Shown in pieces: positions 11,715 through 23,649 of a DNA stretch of 64,000 nt. Every line of letters begins with the position of its first letter. Position 1 is the first letter of the stretch. The position numbers and the translations under genes are program-made. The DNA is from Cycas panzhihuaensis (taxonomy: Eukaryota > Cycadophyta): contig CM041465.1 of assembly GCA_023213395.1 (NCBI GenBank), forward strand, positions 160,649,741 to 160,713,740, in the 5' to 3' direction. Under the pieces are notes generated by a model that worked only from the letters and a program-made list of their open reading frames with translations, was not told the origin of the DNA and did no database searches.

Positions 11715-12860
11715 ATGTCATCTCAATTTAAGTAAAATGTTAATTGTATATTGAAAAGTAAAGAAAATTAGGATATATGGTACACTAGAATTAAAAATGC
11801 TATAAAGTATGAAGGCCTTTGGAGAGCCCACTTGCAGCCTACACCCAGCATACTAGCAATGACTACAATAGCTATTTCTAGTGGATCCGCCCCAATAACT
11901 CCTATGGATGCTGCAACTAAACTCCAATGGGAGATAGATGATGAAAAGATTCATGCAAGAATTTTGTTGGTCATTGATCACTCCTTGCACAACTCGATGA
12001 ATAAAGATGAATATATTACAGCCTAGAAGGTCCTAGAACTTCTTAGAAAGAACTTTGATACAAAGTCAGATTTAAAATTTGTTCATCTTGTTTTGAAAAT
12101 GAACAAATTAAAAATACAGAAGGGACGAGCTCATGAGACAATAAATCTCCTTTGACCAATCAAATAGGTAATTAACAAAGACTTTAAGACCTAATGCATC
12201 ACTTGGGCATTTTTTATCCAGTCATGTTTACATGTCCCCGATTATAAAAACTTACTTGGAAGTCTTCAATCTAGTGGAACATTGAAGACACTCAACTTCG
12301 AAGCACTTACCGAGAAGTTCATAGAATTTGACAAGACCTTTGATACAAACTTTGTAGCCTCTGACTCTCTTTCAGATGTAGCCTTTAAGGTAGAAGAAGA
12401 AGTTTGCTACACAAAAAATCAAGGTCCCTCTCATGGCAGAGGAAATAACTGAGCAAGAGGAAGAGGAAGAAATATGGGAAATTGTCCACAAGGTCAATCA
12501 AACACTCAATCATAACCTCGACAGTTTCAAGGCCAAGGGTCACCTCAACAAAGAGTAAGACAGTCAAGCCAAACCAATACTTCTTCAGGGACTAGTAATC
12601 AAACCATTATGTGTGATCGGTGTAACTGTAAAGGACACTTAGCAAAGATTGCGTAATCGCCACTTATAAGTTGGCCAAGTTCTAACCAAAACATGGAGCT
12701 CACAATGTTGAAGAAACTTGTGAAGAATCCTTTAGTGGTGTAGGTTTTATACAAGCATACATTCAAAGAATTGAGGGATCTTCAATATCAAATGCCATTG
12801 ACCAACCAAAGAGATACTTTGAAGCTCGGTGAGGATATATCACTTGTGAATTCCCTTCAC
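11715..12860 (+). pseudogene. copia D Gag (broken)
   Basis: The start ATG is at 11,715 (MSSQF...). The same frame, with stops at a few codons, includes WYTRIKNAIKYEGLW, the typical copia Gag N-terminal motif for membrane-proximal packing helices. The 11,832-12,026 open stretch belongs to it. A nucleocapsid begins near 12,430 with Arg/Gly repeats, followed by a zinc knuckle CDRCNCKGHLAK at 12,612-12,650. The last Cys falls after a one- or two-base frameshift. The gene would make the particle protein that encapsidates element RNA. Its size and order are normal for copia. Confidence 0.75.
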
Positions 12861-12862
12861 CA

Positions 12863-13495
12863 ATGCCAAGCCCTATTGGAATTGCCAATAATATGGTTTC
12901 AATCGATGGACATTGGATCATGGACACAGGAGCAACTCAACATATGACATGCAATTGTAGTCTATATCAAACATTTGACTCAAATGTTCATGGAGTTGTT
13001 CACATGGACGATAAATCACAACAACCTATTAAAGGAATTGGCAACATTTGCCTAAAACTCCCAGGCTTAGAAGATTTTACATTACTTGATGTCTTATACA
13101 TATCCAATCTTAAACAAAACTTACTCTCTTTATCCACACTTGTTTCTCATGGATTTGATCTGAGTGTAGCTTCAAATGACCAGACTCTCAAGGTCATTCA
13201 CCCTCTAACTAATCAGGTGGTTTTGACTGGACATCTCACTAGCAAACTCTTTCCACTGAATGGCTCTCCATCTTTTGAAGCCCATTATGCCCAAAGCCCT
13301 TGTGTTGATGAAGAATTTGCATTTAATTCCATCTTGACCCATCCAATGTTGTCACCAAAAGCTCTTTGGCATGCTTGTATGCACCATGTTTACATTGATA
13401 GACTTAGAGATCTTTCTAACACTCTTCCAAACCATCCAAAGTTTTCCTCTAAGCCCTTTAAATGTGAAGCTTGTATCATTGCCAAATCTCATTGA
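12863..13495 (+). pseudogene. copia D protease plus GAG-preintegrase domain
   Basis: A 210-codon open frame. Residues 18-30 read HWIMDTGATQHMT; DTGA at 12,923-12,934 is the retropepsin active site. LLDVLYISNLKQNLLSLSTL (about residues 78-97) is the family's conserved 'L..VL..P....NLLS' segment. The C-terminal part has LWHACMHH and CEACIIAKSH, the zinc-binding HHCC pattern that introduces integrase. The ATG is internal to the Gag-Pol frame, so it is an open-frame boundary and not a true start. A frameshift follows at about 13,496, where the sequence continues into the integrase core. Confidence 0.85.
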
Positions 13496-14260
13496 CAACC
13501 CTTTCCTAAAAGTCAGTGAAAATCGAGACATCTATTACAATTGGTACACTCTGATTTATGCGGGCCAATGCCCATTCCTTCACTGAAAGGCAAGTTATAT
13601 TACATCTCTTTCATTGATGATTTCACTAGAAAATTATGGGTAGCTTTTCTACATAAGAAAGATGAAGCATTTCGTATATTCAAGGAATTCAAAGCCCTCT
13701 CTAAAAAGAGTCAAGTTATTAACTCAAATGTCTTTGAACTGATAATGGTGGTGAATATACCTCACATGAGTTTGAAAGCTACCTTCGATACAATGGCATC
13801 AAGCATCAAACAATAGTTGCAGGTATCCCATAGTAAAATGGAGTTGTCGAGCGTGTGAACAGGACAATCATGAACATGGCTCATGCTATGTTAATATATA
13901 AAAATATACCTACCTATCTATGGGCTGAAGCAATCTAGACAACTGTTTATTGTATCAATGCTATTAGCCCATCAAAGGAAGGACAATCACCTAATGAAAA
14001 GTGGTCAGGACAAGCCCCTATTATTCACTACTTTAGAATTTTTGGCTCTACATGCTATGCCCATATTCTGGATGCAGATCAAAATAAACTCTAGCTAAGG
14101 GCACTTAAAGGCATCTTTGTTGGATACCCTATGGATAAGAAAGGGTATAAGGTCTTCATACCTTCATAATGAAAAATCATCATTACTAGAGATGTCATTT
14201 TTGTGGGGATAGAGGATCAGTTACTTAAATTAGACTCCATAGTACCCTCACGCTGCTACA
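13496..14260 (+). pseudogene. copia D integrase core (frameshifted)
   Basis: The core is spread over at least two frames. One (13,541-13,816) contains HSDLCGPMP with the first catalytic Asp, and SFIDDFTRKLWVAFL. After a frame change near 13,730 the next carries TDNGGEYTSHEF with the second Asp, then GVVERVNRTI with the catalytic Glu, FRIFGSTCYAH and GIFVGYP. This is the D,D-35-E integrase that joins element cDNA to host DNA. At least three stops interrupt it. The order and spacing are standard for copia, and the residues needed for catalysis are all visible. Confidence 0.8.
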
Positions 14261-14330
14261 ATAATGTTATCAAGTATGATGTTTAGATTCTAAAATTTGT
14301 GGGGGGGGGGATAGACATAAATTACTCCAA

Positions 14331-14795
14331 ATGTTGGAAGCTAACAATAGAGTCTTGGGGGATATAAGTTGTGACTCTGAGCAAATGAGTACATATCCAG
14401 CACCGTCTTTTAAAGATAACAGAGTTGACAAAGGCAAAGCCATTATAGAAGAACCATCCTCTCTACCTTCAGTTGACAAAGACAAAATAGTGGTAGAAGG
14501 ACCATCTTCCTCAGGCACATCAACATCCTTCTTACAAAATAATCATTTTAACGAACATGATAAGAACCAAGAAGTTGGGGAAATGAGGACATCATTCCCA
14601 ACTCAAGGATCTCGAGAAGCCCGCCAGCTCAATAAGGATATACAACCAGATGAGGTGGGCAAAACTGGCACTCGAAGTGCCCATAGAGCAAGGATGCAAG
14701 AATCATTATATACTGAGCTTGAACCAGTAGAATTGCATCTTACTCTTAATGAAGAGCCCTTAACATACCAAGAATCTATAAAGCATATAGCTTAG
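14331..14795 (+). pseudogene. copia D integrase-RT linker
   Basis: A 154-codon open frame, rich in Ser, Asp, Glu and Lys, between integrase and reverse transcriptase. Such disordered linkers are usual in copia Pol and vary between families. It ends with EPLTYQESIKHIA, close to the family's 'P.t..eAl' motif just before RT. The frame is entered after a run of ten G residues at 14,301-14,310 that coincides with the frame break. Confidence 0.7.
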
Positions 14796-15560
14796 AGAAA
14801 CGCCATGAATGAAGAGTACCAATCTCTTATCAAGAACGATGCATGGGAGCTCGTTGATCTACCACTTGGCAGAGAGGTAGTTTAAAATAAATGGGTGTTC
14901 AAAAATAAATATAGATTAGACGACACCCTTGAAAAACACAAGGTGAGGTTGGTAGCTAAAGGATTTACACAAAGGGAAGGTATTGACCACACTAAAGTCT
15001 TTGCACTTACAACCAAGTGGCCTATAATTAGAACTCTTGTGGCCTTGGCTGCTCAACAGGGTTGGAAAATCCACCAACTCGATATTAAGACCGCATTTCT
15101 CAATGGAGATCTTGAAGAAGAAATTTACATCACTCAGCCAGAAGGATATGAGATTGAAGGTCAAGATCATAAGGTTTGCAGGCTCAGAAAGTCCTTGTAT
15201 GGCCTTAAACAAGCCCCTCACGCTTGGTTTGCCAAGTTGTCTGAAAGGATGAGGCAACATGGATATGAGGTTTGTGACTATCAAGATACTGATGCAACGT
15301 TGTTCATCAAGCACCATAATGATAAAGTCACTTATCTCATAATCTTTGTGGATGACATGCTAGTAACGGGTAATAGTGAATAGGCAATAAGCCAGCTGAA
15401 AAAGGACCTTGGCAAAATGTTCGAATTGTTTGATCTCATTTTGATGAAATATTACTTGGGAATTAAAGTAACATAAAAGAATGGAAAAATTTTTCTCTCC
15501 CAAGAAAAATACATCAATGATCTTCTAACCAAGTTTCAGTTAGAAGATGCTCGACCGATA
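14796..15560 (+). pseudogene. copia D reverse transcriptase (RVT_2)
   Basis: The main open frame at 14,895-15,383 contains KARLVAKG-like KVRLVAKGFTQREGID, QLDIKTAFLNGDLEEEIY (first catalytic Asp), RKSLYGLKQAPHAWF and FVDDMLVTG (FVDD at 15,345-15,356, the copia YVDD box). The upstream part, AMNEEYQSLIKNDAWELVDL, lies before an in-frame stop at 14,882; the downstream part, YYLGIKV and LSQEKYINDLL, lies after a stop at 15,381. RT copies element RNA into DNA inside the particle. All catalytic residues remain, so inactivation here is by a few stop codons only. Confidence 0.9.
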
Positions 15561-16298
15561 TTGTTACATATGGATCCTAACACCAAACTCTTAGCTAAAG
15601 GTGACACTAGGGAGGCAGACGCAACACTCTATAGGAAACTTATAGGTAGTATCATCTACACTACCAATACAAGGCCAGATATTATACACTCTGTCAGTAT
15701 TCTTACTCGTTACATGACAAATCCTAAGCAGAATCATTGGCAGATAGTAGTGCGAGTGTTGAAATACCTTAAAATGACTAGCAAATATGGTCTATTATAT
15801 GAACCTAATTCAGACTTCAAGCTTTCTGCATACATAGACTTAGACTTTGCAGGAGATAAAGATATAAGAAGATCTACGTCTGGGTATATGACATTTCTTG
15901 GAATAGCACCAATATCATGGAGATCCAGATGGCAGAAGATAGTTGCAGATTCAACTGTTGAAGTTGAATACATTGCTACTTCTGAGACTAATAAAGAGGT
16001 GATATGACTAAGAAAATTACTGGAAACATTGAATATCACCCAAATAAGTCCTACGAGTCTTCATGTGGATAATCAATCAGCAATCTGCATGGTGAAAAAT
16101 CCTGTATTTCATGATTGTACCAAACATATAAGTACGAAAGTCCACAGAATTAGGGAACTTGTTTATGATGGCACAATTCAATTAGATTACTGTCCCACAA
16201 TAGATCAAGTGGCTAATATCTTCACCAAACTACTGCAAAGGGTGAAGTTTAAACAGTTTCAAAGACAGCTTGGCCTTAGGGCCTCCATCTTCAATTGA
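15561..16298 (+). pseudogene. copia D RNase H
   Basis: Two open frames in different registers (15,561-16,007 and 16,029-16,298) form one domain. The first has YRKLIGSIIYTTNTRPDI, SAYIDLDFAGDKDIRRSTSG and STVEVEYIATSE; the second has LHVDNQSAICMVKNP, HISTKVHRIRE and DQVANIFTKLL. These are the standard copia RNase H motifs (D-D-AG, 'E-Y-A' and 'D..S'). RNase H removes the RNA strand of the hybrid. The stop at 16,006-16,008 and the short frame change after it break the gene. It ends at a natural stop just before the 3' untranslated region. Confidence 0.9.
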
Positions 16299-16745
16299 TC
16301 AAAGAAGATGGTAATAGGATCATCATACTCTATTCTCTTCATGAAAACCCCTTGTGGGCGCAGAAGAATAAGAGTAAGTCTCTGCTCTATCCTCTTTGTG
16401 AAAACCCCATGTGGGCACTGAAGGATAAGGGTTGTACTTGTTTTAGAAAATCAGAACCTATGAAAACCCAAAAGGGCATAGGGGATGACCAAACAGTATA
16501 TGGAGACTTAGCAGATTAAGCTGCACATTTAAGCTACTTGGCTATCAGGCTACATCAAAGAGCCACCTTAGCCATTTTGATTTATAAAAGGGGCTATAGA
16601 TCTTAGAAAGTTTGTGGGTTTTTATTTCCCATGAGGGTTTTCCCACAAAAGTATCATTTAGAATTTCAATATAATAATGAGGCTCAAATGAAGACCTCAT
16701 AGAATAGATTTTCTGAAAATGACCTTCCACCATTAAGGGGGGGAT
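16299..16745 (+). other. 3' untranslated region of copia D with short repeats, hairpin and polypurine tract
   Basis: Three imperfect units centred on TGAAAACCCC...GTGGGC occur at about 16,340, 16,400 and 16,460; the open stretch over them is repeat-driven and probably not a gene. A perfect 8-bp inverted repeat TTTGTGGG/CCCACAAA (16,611-16,618 and 16,642-16,649) flanks a 23-base loop. The polypurine tract AAGGGGGGGA (16,735-16,744) lies one base before the 3' LTR and would prime plus-strand DNA. Confidence 0.75.
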
Positions 16746-17058
16746 TGAAAGAGGTTAATGTATCAAGGTTATTTGTGTAGATTAATTATATAACCTTAGG
16801 ATATATTATTAGCATTAGTCTCTTAATGAAATGTACTTTATGTACATTTAGATGTAATTTTGGGTTCATATCATTAGGCGAAAAAATCCTAATCCTAATG
16901 CTCACCCTCAATAATAAAAGGTGAAATCTCAAGGAGGGAGTCATTATTCATTCTCATCTCCAAACTTGCTCTCATATATTATTTTCATCTTCTTTTTCAT
17001 TCTCTATTATCATTGTGTGCATGTGAGTGATTTATCTCCTAGATCCATCCTTCCTTCA
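16746..17058 (+). repeat. 3' LTR of copia D
   Basis: The 313-bp partner of 9,397-9,709, followed directly by the duplicated target GTAAG (17,059-17,063). Confidence 0.95.
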
Positions 17059-17063
17059 GTAAG

Positions 17064-17460
17064 GGAAAAATAGAAGAGCTCACTAAGGCTACATAAGCTT
17101 TGGTGATGGATTTATAAAGCCCATTCATTAAATGGAATAAGATAAGATAGAATCATGACTCATGGCAAGATAGAATATCCAACAAGTAAGGTTACCCCCT
17201 AAGGTGGAGGAGGAGAGGGAGTGGCATTCTATGAAGTTTCCTCTTACTAGGGTTAGGATGCATATGAGGTAGGGCCTATCCTACTTATAAACAAATGGGT
17301 AATCTAAGTAGGTATAAAAAGATCTAGACTAACATTAGGTTCAAACATGTTTTAAATCTAATAAACAAATGGGTAATCTAAGTAGCTATAAAAAGATCTA
17401 GATTAACATTAGGTTCACACATGTTTTAAATCTAAGTGGGTATAAATGGACTAGAAATAA
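17064..17460 (-). pseudogene. Tat-like gypsy gag relic, right part
   Basis: Continues the host sequence of copia D (GGTAAG at 9,391-9,396 joins at 17,064). It is rich in G/A, as the corresponding gag N-terminal coding region at 57.7-58.1 kb is. It contains a 74-bp direct duplication at 17,287-17,360 and 17,361-17,434 with only a few mismatches. No open frame survives. Confidence 0.45.
17287..17434. repeat. 74-bp tandem duplication
   Basis: Two head-to-tail units, 17,287-17,360 and 17,361-17,434, both starting ATAAACAAATGGGTAATCTA. They differ at only a few bases, so the duplication is younger than the general decay of the surrounding Tat-like sequence. A partial third unit may follow. Confidence 0.9.
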
Positions 17461-20400
17461 AGGTCTCTAGATGCCCTTAGAGACATTTATCTAAGGGGGC
17501 ATTGATCTCTAAAGTGTTAGTTGGTATATAGTTAAGGAGTGGATTTAGGATAGTCACTTAGGATTGGTCATATAGGTAGGTGTAAGTGGTGGATTAAGGA
17601 TCAAATGATGGATCCTAAAGTTAATGAGTCTTAATCACATGTGCTAGAGTACCCATAAGTTTCTCATAGTATGAATGTAACTTTAAATATATGTCACACT
17701 TCTCTACCACATTAGGGAAAGGCACATGATATTTATCCCATTATCTACTTAAACAATGAAGAATCATACCCCCATAACTTTACCATTAAACTTTGCTCAC
17801 TTAGTGAAGAGGAAGAAGGTAGATATGATAGTGGGTTGATGGGAGGTAGGGCATGTAACCGATATGAAAAGTGTTACATATAATAAATTGCCTCAAATAG
17901 GAAAAATCAATATCTTAATTGAGGTATGCACCCAAGCCCTAACTCACATAAGGGAGGGTGAGGGATGCTTGTGAAACTCACAATGTGTTGGTAGGAGAGT
18001 TATCCTATGATAGGGATTACAAGTAAAATAAAGGGAAGGTGTTAATGATGGTTCATCAACTTGAACTAGTGAGTTCTAGAATGATTGTTAATTAATGATG
18101 ATAAGGAGGAATGGAAGGTCATGACATGACCTAGCAACTAATCTAGAGTAGAAGACCAAGTAAGAAGGAATGATATCAAACTATTACCTATGGTTACTCG
18201 TACATCTTACAAACATGACTGTAAGAATGGGAAGGTAATATTAGACTAAGGGCAATATGGATATGTGCTCAATGAGATTAGGGAGCGAAAAGAAGGGAAG
18301 AGGGCCTAAGAAGGTAATTAGTAGGTAATTAAATGCATAATAATGCAAGCAAGTATAAATCACCATGCATAATGACTAGAAATAAAGTAAACTAACTAAT
18401 TGCTAAAAAGAGAGACAAAATGAAATAAGTCTATTTTAATAATACATTTCCCTAGAGGGACCAAATAACACCCAAAAGGGCTTTCAAAATTTAAGAGGTC
18501 TATTAGGGCATATATGCCTTCACTAAAGATGCAATCTATGAGCTTAACCTAATCCAACTATCCTTTCTAAGTGACTAGCCTATCCTTCCCTAACACATAA
18601 ATGATACTATATGTTGGACTTAATCTAAAAAAGAGGAGAGGATTGATCAAAGTAAGAGGCCTGAAGGAATTAGAACTATATGATATATACACTTGTGGAT
18701 AAGATGGTTAGGACTCATCAATACTAATGATCCATCCCACATAGATGTGAGGTAGCTTAACAATGCTTGCATTTGACTCTAATGAGCCTCAAGTGCTAAG
18801 AGGTAAAAAAGGCAGAGGTCATCACTCTTAACATGATGAATGTAGTCCACTTAGCTCTCCAAACGATGTATATCAGTGCATACTAAGCATAACTACCCTA
18901 CATAAAATTGATCAGAACATGGATCAGAAGACTCTTCCCACCTAAGGGCATATAACCACCCATCTCACTAAATGATAAAATTCAATTAGAAAGAAAATTA
19001 CCCCCTTTGTTAGTGAGGGAAAAACCCTAACCTAAAAGAGAATACAAGAGGTAAATAACACACACCTATTATGCAACTAGTATGCACTTTTAATTTGATG
19101 AAAATAACAAACAAAAGCACTCTAGGAAATGGAAATTTGTCCCTAAGAATTTAAGCACTCACAATAAGTACAAGTCCTTTATTCCAGTAGGCCTTTTAGC
19201 AAAAGGAGTAGACACTTAAGAATTCTATACAATACAGATGTGAACTAATAAGAAAAGATTTTTCTTTTTGGCTCTATATTTTTGTTGATTTTTTTTTTTA
19301 AGTTCTATTTGTAAGAGGACCTATGTAAAGGAGAAAAATAAGAGCAAGTATCTATGCTCATAAGAACAAATAAACATTTTACTTTTCCATTATTTTTAAA
19401 AGTAAATTATACAAGTAAATGAACTTCTTTTTTTTTTAGGAAATGAAATGTAGGGAAGAGTGAAAAAGGGGAATACCTAGTTTCCCATTCCAATTCTTAA
19501 AAGGTTACCATTCTTTACTTTTTATACCATGCTTTAATAATTCAATTCAAGACAATGATAAAATATATATCATAACATATATTTAAAATTCTAGAAAAAA
19601 ATTGACAATATTTCTACGTATCAGATTGACTTATAAGATTAAAAATTTTGCTAAAGATTTGAGATTACTAAAAAATTAATTTGGAACAAACTTTAAAAAC
19701 ACACCATTTTCTATGCTTTTGGAAAAAATCTAATAGCACTTCTAATGCCCTATAGATAAATAATAATTTATGGGAGGAGTGAATAGAGAGAGTGAAGCTC
19801 CAAGTTACCCCTTCTATTGATTACCTATAACAAACAAGTTAGAAGTGCTTTTCCACTTGCTAAAGTAGTTGCATAATAATATACAAATATCTTTAAAACT
19901 TTGAAAATAAAGTAATATAAAAATTTATAATTTTAATTCAAAAGTAGGTTAGATAATATTGAGAGTCTTAGAAATGGCAAGATTACTACCAATTATGAGT
20001 TTAATAAACATTATTAAATCCTCAAACGGATCCTCTTCAAACACTTTAATATAATAAAAATGAATCAAATAAAGTCAAAAGAGGAGGAAACTAAAAGCAT
20101 GTAATAAAAAAGGATTGCAAACATTATGGGTACTAGGTATTTCCCTTATCCCAAAGTGAAGCAGTGGCTCATGGTAAGAATCTCCAGTTGAGATGATTTC
20201 CAATAAGTGAGTGGTCGCAAATATAAGCCCAAATTATAATTCAATAAGCAACCTTAAATATGTGAAGAGTTAAGAGTGAATTTTGACAATATTTTGGTAA
20301 TATAATAATGCAAAAATTGGCCTTCTTCATTCTCATGAAATGGGGGGCTCTTTATAATTGAGGGATAATGTCTCTTTAGTAGTTTTTGACCCCTTGGTTT

Positions 20401-21505
20401 TAATAAAAACCATGGTCTAAATATATGGAAATTTGGCCCTTAGATTATGATTGTTTTTCTTATTTTTTAATACATAAAAAATGTATAAAATTTTGGAAGA
20501 AAATACACAGGTTCTATTTTTTTGTGAGATGATAGTCATGCTACAAAGAATTTTGTGGCACTTCAAAGAATTTTATGAAACTACAAAGTCATAAACTTTG
20601 CAGTTCTATGAAGAAATATTTATGGTATGAGAAAATCCATTATGAAACAAATACTTTTCTTTGTAAGATAGTAGAAAATTAAATAAAAATAAAAATTAAA
20701 GGATGAAAACACTTCAAAAAATAAGTAGAGTAATAAAGGTGATCACAAAAATAAAGGCCAAGAAATGTTCTTAGAGAAATTTGAAGACTATTTTGCAATT
20801 TATAAACTTAGGTGGATGATTTATTTATGCCACTGACTGAAGTCAGAATCATTATCAACTAAATACATGCATATAACACTGGGAGCAATAGTTAAACATT
20901 AGTACACATGTTTATAAAATCTTTGAATTAAGTATAAACATATATCTTGAGCTCACATAATGCTAAAATAAATGCACCTTTCCTAATTTATAGGAATTAG
21001 ATATGACCTAGAGTCAAGTTAAAAGGAGCTCATTTTTATTTTTTGCCCATTTTTTATTTTTTAAATACCTATTGGCAATATTTCATCTATATCTTTTTAT
21101 TGTGGTGCGAAATTAGAGTGTTATCTATCATGCTAGATTTTGTACTTTGACACAAATATTTTAACTAGTTACATGATACATTTTAATAACCTTTTGATAG
21201 AATTTTTAATACTTAAACTTGATAGATAGAGATCTAGCATGTTTGCAAGTTCACTTTTTCAACAATTTTTTAGCATGGTTTGACATAGTTTTACTCTTGA
21301 TACCATAGACTTTCTTCTTCTTATCAAAGTAGGTGAAACAAAAATTAATAATAATTAAAGAAAAATGATATAAGGAAACATTTTAAAAACACCTCATAAA
21401 AGCTTATAATAAGGGGGATTAACTAGCTATAAACGCCGTCCAACCCTCTTTTGCCTATTATTTCTTCTTTCTTATTTTAGCACCTTATATGATGGACCCT
21501 CATAT
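17461..21505. other. AT-rich region without recognisable genes
   Basis: About 4 kb with stops in all frames and no domain I recognise. By position it should hold the 5' end and 5' LTR of the Tat-like element whose gag lies to the left. Weak resemblances to the young Tat LTR were not convincing by eye. Poly-T runs at about 19,289-19,300 and 19,429-19,437 stand out, nothing else. Confidence 0.5.
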
Positions 21506-21906
21506 TATAGAAAATATGTTGTCAATGTTAAGAGCATTAGGATCTAAGATTCATGTGCACTGATCATAAATATCAAACAAACTAGTTGTAATGAATAATA
21601 AGATATGAAAAAATTAATAAAACAAAGTAAATAATGAAGTTACAAGTGAATTAATCACCGTGCATGGCTCTGTCATGGGTAAAGCTTTCACATTAAGCAC
21701 CAAAATCTACATTATAGAAAGGTATAAGGTATAATATATAGACCATCCACTAATATTACAAGGCATGTGATATGCTGACTAAGTGGCAAAAGAGGGTGGA
21801 CTTGGCCTCATTATTAAATATCATTAAATTATATCAAGGGTCCCTTTATGAACATTAAATTATAATAACACAAAGAAATGACAGGTACTATTAGATAGTT
21901 TTAACA
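21506..21906 (-). repeat. 3' LTR of family I copy B
   Basis: On the minus strand it begins TGTTAAAAC directly after the polypurine tract AAGGGAGGG (21,915-21,907). The far end is placed at about 21,506 by similarity to the end of the copy C 5' LTR (ATTTTCT near the terminus). Both LTRs come out at about 400 bp, which supports the limits. Confidence 0.6.
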
Positions 21907-21939
21907 CCCTCCCTTAATAGAAGCTTCATTTCTTTGGAT

Positions 21940-23400
21940 GCTAAGGTCATGTCTAAACCATTCAAACTTCAATTTACCAAGTGCTTTTGTGAAGATGAAA
22001 GTGATATGGTCTTCAGTAGGATGGTAGATGAGATCAACTTCTCCAATCTAGATATGCTTATAGATGAAGGGGTGATGGACCTTAATGTGCTTGGTTCTAG
22101 TATGGAATATAGAATTCTTCATCATCTTCAACATGCTTTGATTGTTATAATAAAGGATGGTGGGTGTATGTTGTTGAAGTCTAAGCTCGACAACAATCAT
22201 TTTAAGCTAAATCAACTCAGTTATGGATAACTACTTTATATTCTGCTTCGATGGAGGAAAGGGCAACATTAGGTTGCTTCTTACAACTCCATGAGATTAT
22301 AGTCAAGTTTATATTAAAATAATAGCCTGAAGTTGAATGGTGAGTGTCTTGAAAATTGATCTAATTAGAATCTGTATGTCCTTTTAGGGTATTTGAGTTA
22401 GTTTGATTGTATTCAAGGCCAAACTGATATGTGCCATAGATATATTTGAGGATCCTAGTGGTTGTTTTTTAATAAGATGCTTTTGGTTGTGACATGTACC
22501 TAGAGTAAATTCTTACTACATATGAAATATCTAAATGAGTGTGAGTGAGATAGATGAGACTCCTAACTAACTACTAATATGAAGTTGGATAATAAAAGTT
22601 TTGTTGTTAACCTAGGTTTAGCTTGGTTCCTGTCTCCATCGGAATTAGTACTAGCTTGCATTCTATTATTCTAAATTTTTCCAAGAGCTCATTGGAATAC
22701 TTAATTTGAGTCAGGAAGTTATGTCTTAGTTTTTGCCAAACTTTAATTCCAAGGAAGTAGCGGAGCAACCTAAGATCTATTATCTCAAAGTTACTTTTCA
22801 ATTCTAATTAAGTCATTGCTAATGATTTCAAGGTCATCTACATAGAGAACAATGATGGTGATCAAATTATTTCCAACGCAAATATAAAGATCATGGTTAT
22901 AGGGTGAATGATTGAATCCATACTAGTTAAGAAAAGCATCTATCTTTGTATACCAAGCACGTGGTACTTGCTTGACTCTATAAAGGGCTTTCCTAAGTCT
23001 ATAAACTAAGTGTTTTTGTCCTAGAATAATATAGCTAGGGGGTTGTTTTAAGAAAACCTCTTCTTTAGGCTCTCCTTTGAAGAAAGTAATCTTCACATCC
23101 ATTTGGTAAATAGACCATCCAAATTAGGTTGCTAGGAATATAACCAAATGAAATATGGTCATGTTAGCTACCAGTGTAAAGGTCTTATCATAGTCAATTC
23201 TTTCATGTTGTTTGAAACCTCTTGCTATCAAGTGAACTTTTTGATGCTCTATAATGTTGTCTACATGAAATTTTATCTTGTACAATCATTGACAATCAAT
23301 TACTTTCTTCCCATGTGGTAATTTAATTAGCTCTCAAGTGTCATTTTTAATGATTGAATTTATTTCTTCATTTATAGCTACTTTCCATATTTGGTCTTTG
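21940..23400 (-). pseudogene. copia copy B reverse transcriptase and RNase H
   Basis: Minus-strand translation shows VYRLRKALYRVKQVPRAWYT (about 23,010-22,950), IIVLYVDDLEII with the catalytic YVDD at 22,844-22,833, LLRYFLGIKVWQ (22,780-22,745) and, in RNase H, ALSSIEAEYK near 22,245. These are standard copia RT/RNase H motifs. The YVDD box is intact, but stops occur throughout. A plus-strand open stretch at 21,934-22,230 is only the complement of the RNase H C-terminus. The domain order and the adjacent polypurine tract fit a copia 3' end. Confidence 0.8.
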
Positions 23401-23649
23401 ATTGCCTCCTCAAATGTGGAAGGCTCAAGTGTTTTAAGGACATGTGCTATGAGGGCAAATTTTATGGAGTATCTCATTTTAGACAACCTTTTTACAATTG
23501 TGGGAGGAGGAGGAGCATCCTTTAAGAGCTATTGTACCCACTTAAGAGGTGTCTAAAAGCTAGTGGCTTTCACTTAAAGGTCATTAACTGAGATTGGGGG
23601 TAAGGTTATACTTGCTTAAGTAGAAGATAAAGATGTTGCTAGAACTAAT

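Larger units (their letters stand above)
9397..17058 (+). mobile_element. complete copia retrotransposon D (7,662 bp), nested in the Tat-like gag
   Basis: The element has two 313-bp LTRs starting TG and ending CA, a perfect GTAAG target duplication, a primer site next to the 5' LTR and a polypurine tract next to the 3' LTR. Domain order is Gag, protease, GAG-preintegrase, integrase, reverse transcriptase, RNase H, which defines Ty1/copia. Counting by eye, the LTRs differ at about 21 of 313 positions without indels, and most differences are transitions. Every coding part has at least one stop or frameshift, so the copy is not autonomous now. It lies opposite in strand to the Tat-like host sequence. 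Confidence 0.93.

Noticed and set aside
14916-15317. Minus-strand open frame of 133 codons
   Set aside because: Shadow of the copia D reverse transcriptase, which has all RT motifs on the plus strand.
21934-22230. Plus-strand open frame of 98 codons
   Set aside because: Complement of the copy B RNase H C-terminus; the minus strand carries the recognised motifs and the polypurine tract follows.
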